A stretch of DNA of 64,000 bases. Source: Ruegeria sp. HKCCD8929. Lineage in GTDB: Bacteria; Pseudomonadota; Alphaproteobacteria; Rhodobacterales; Rhodobacteraceae. The notes beneath the pieces are model-generated. The model worked only from the letters and a program-made list of their open reading frames with translations. It was not told the DNA's origin and searched no databases. The DNA lies in the NCBI RefSeq assembly GCF_013031405.1, contig NZ_WPZY01000005.1, positions 1 to 64,000 on the forward strand, in the 5' to 3' direction. Below, one piece after another: positions 63,676-64,000 of this stretch (position 1 is its first letter; the number at the start of each line of letters is the position of its first letter). The position numbers and the translations under genes are program-made.

Positions 63676-64000
63676 TTGGCCAGAGCGGAAGATCTGTCGG
63701 ACTACATCATCGCCCCCGATCCCGGCGCCGCCCGCCTGACCCGCGCGGTCGACGGCGTGGACCAGAACGGCGCGGCCAGCCACATTTCGGTGGTCGAGGA
63801 ACGCCCCCTGACGATCTTTCTCAACGCGCAGGAGATCGTGACGGCGATGACCATCGGCGATTATCCCGAATACCTGGCGTTGGGCTTTCTGCGCAATCAG
63901 GGCATGTTGCGCGACGATGATAAGATCACCGGGGTCGATTACGACGACGATCTGGAAACCGTCGTGGTGCGCACCGCCACCCAGACCTCCTACGAGGACA
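63676..64000 (+). CDS. fdhD: Formate dehydrogenase accessory sulfurtransferase FdhD (5' part)
   Basis: Open to the window end; no ATG or GTG is available at the start. I take TTG at 63676 because GGGAAAGGG at 63661-63669 lies six bases ahead; TTG at 63670 is in frame but too close. The encoded sequence has E-R-P-L-T-I-F-L-N-A-Q-E, then M-T-I-G-D-Y-P-E-Y-L-A-L-G-F-L, the FdhD start. The protein transfers sulfur from IscS to the molybdenum cofactor of formate dehydrogenase. The CxxC loop lies beyond the window. It is the third Mo-cofactor-related locus in the window. Confidence 0.82.
   Translation, partial: MARAEDLSDYIIAPDPGAARLTRAVDGVDQNGAASHISVVEERPLTIFLNAQEIVTAMTIGDYPEYLALGFLRNQGMLRDDDKITGVDYDDDLETVVVRTATQTSYED

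Overview
The window is GC-rich, densely coded chromosomal DNA from an alphaproteobacterium of the Rhodobacterales, most likely the Roseobacter group (Ruegeria-like). The basis is gene content and order: infA-maf-RNase E/G-yacG-tRNA-Phe, murA-DUF2948-hisD-UPF0262-LMW phosphatase, a 44-residue aa3 oxidase subunit IV, and a 4-hydroxybenzoate cluster with an AraC-type regulator. I ran no database search, so the genus is an inference. Most of the window is core chromosome with overlapping ATGA/TGATG gene junctions. Signs of acquired DNA are limited to the first about 0.9 kb and to about 4.0-6.5 kb.

Layout. 0-0.9 kb: the end of a phage-like gene beside the 3' end of tRNA-Phe. 1-12.4 kb: a leftward block of information-processing, envelope and histidine genes (yacG, an RNase E/G-like gene, maf, infA, hisD, murA). 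It is interrupted between infA and the LMW phosphatase by a nitrilase-family gene, a Hint-domain gene of lower GC, acetyltransferases and a SnoaL-like gene. 12.4-17 kb: tRNA-Thr, a LysR/aldo-keto reductase divergent pair, and divergent hemC/hemE. 17-21 kb: a racemase-like family III CoA-transferase homologue, a PobR-like regulator, pobA and a crotonase. 21-30.5 kb: transporters, an ABC exporter, an S49 peptidase with a small zinc-ribbon protein and a CaCA exchanger, an SDR, and uvrC. 30.7-32 kb: pgsA-moaD-moaE. 32.4-39 kb: an OmpA/coiled-coil pair, ubiA, rsmE and gshA.

39-45 kb: an outer-membrane barrel, a YHS protein, and the cluster pyrB-(two membrane proteins)-pyrX-plsY-(90 aa). PyrX is a dihydroorotase homologue that has lost its metal-binding residues and catalytic Asp, so it should act as a structural partner of aspartate carbamoyltransferase. 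44.8-48 kb: a cysteine-rich secreted protein divergent from a uracil-DNA glycosylase, metallophosphoesterase, LysE and moaB run. 48-53 kb: an RND efflux pair ending in three tandem hairpins. 53-59 kb: Nudix, a DsbD-N-like protein, YqgE, Sua5, a DmdC-like acyl-CoA dehydrogenase and an MBL hydrolase. 59-62.6 kb: a membrane GDPD overlapping a phospholipase A2-like secreted protein, aa3 subunit IV, and a lipoprotein with a possible permuted papain-like fold. 62.6-64 kb: azlCD, and the start of fdhD running off the end.

The most unusual items are the pyrB/pyrX cluster with embedded membrane proteins, the GDPD/PLA2-like overlap, the 26-Cys secreted protein, the triple hairpin, the 17-bp inverted repeat with two exclusive folds near 32.2 kb, the large hairpin at 14.6 kb, and DnaA-box-like sequence before uvrC. 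Four genes too short or without an ATG start were added by reading: 51 aa before murA, 56 aa zinc ribbon, 44 aa aa3 subunit IV, and a TTG-started fdhD.
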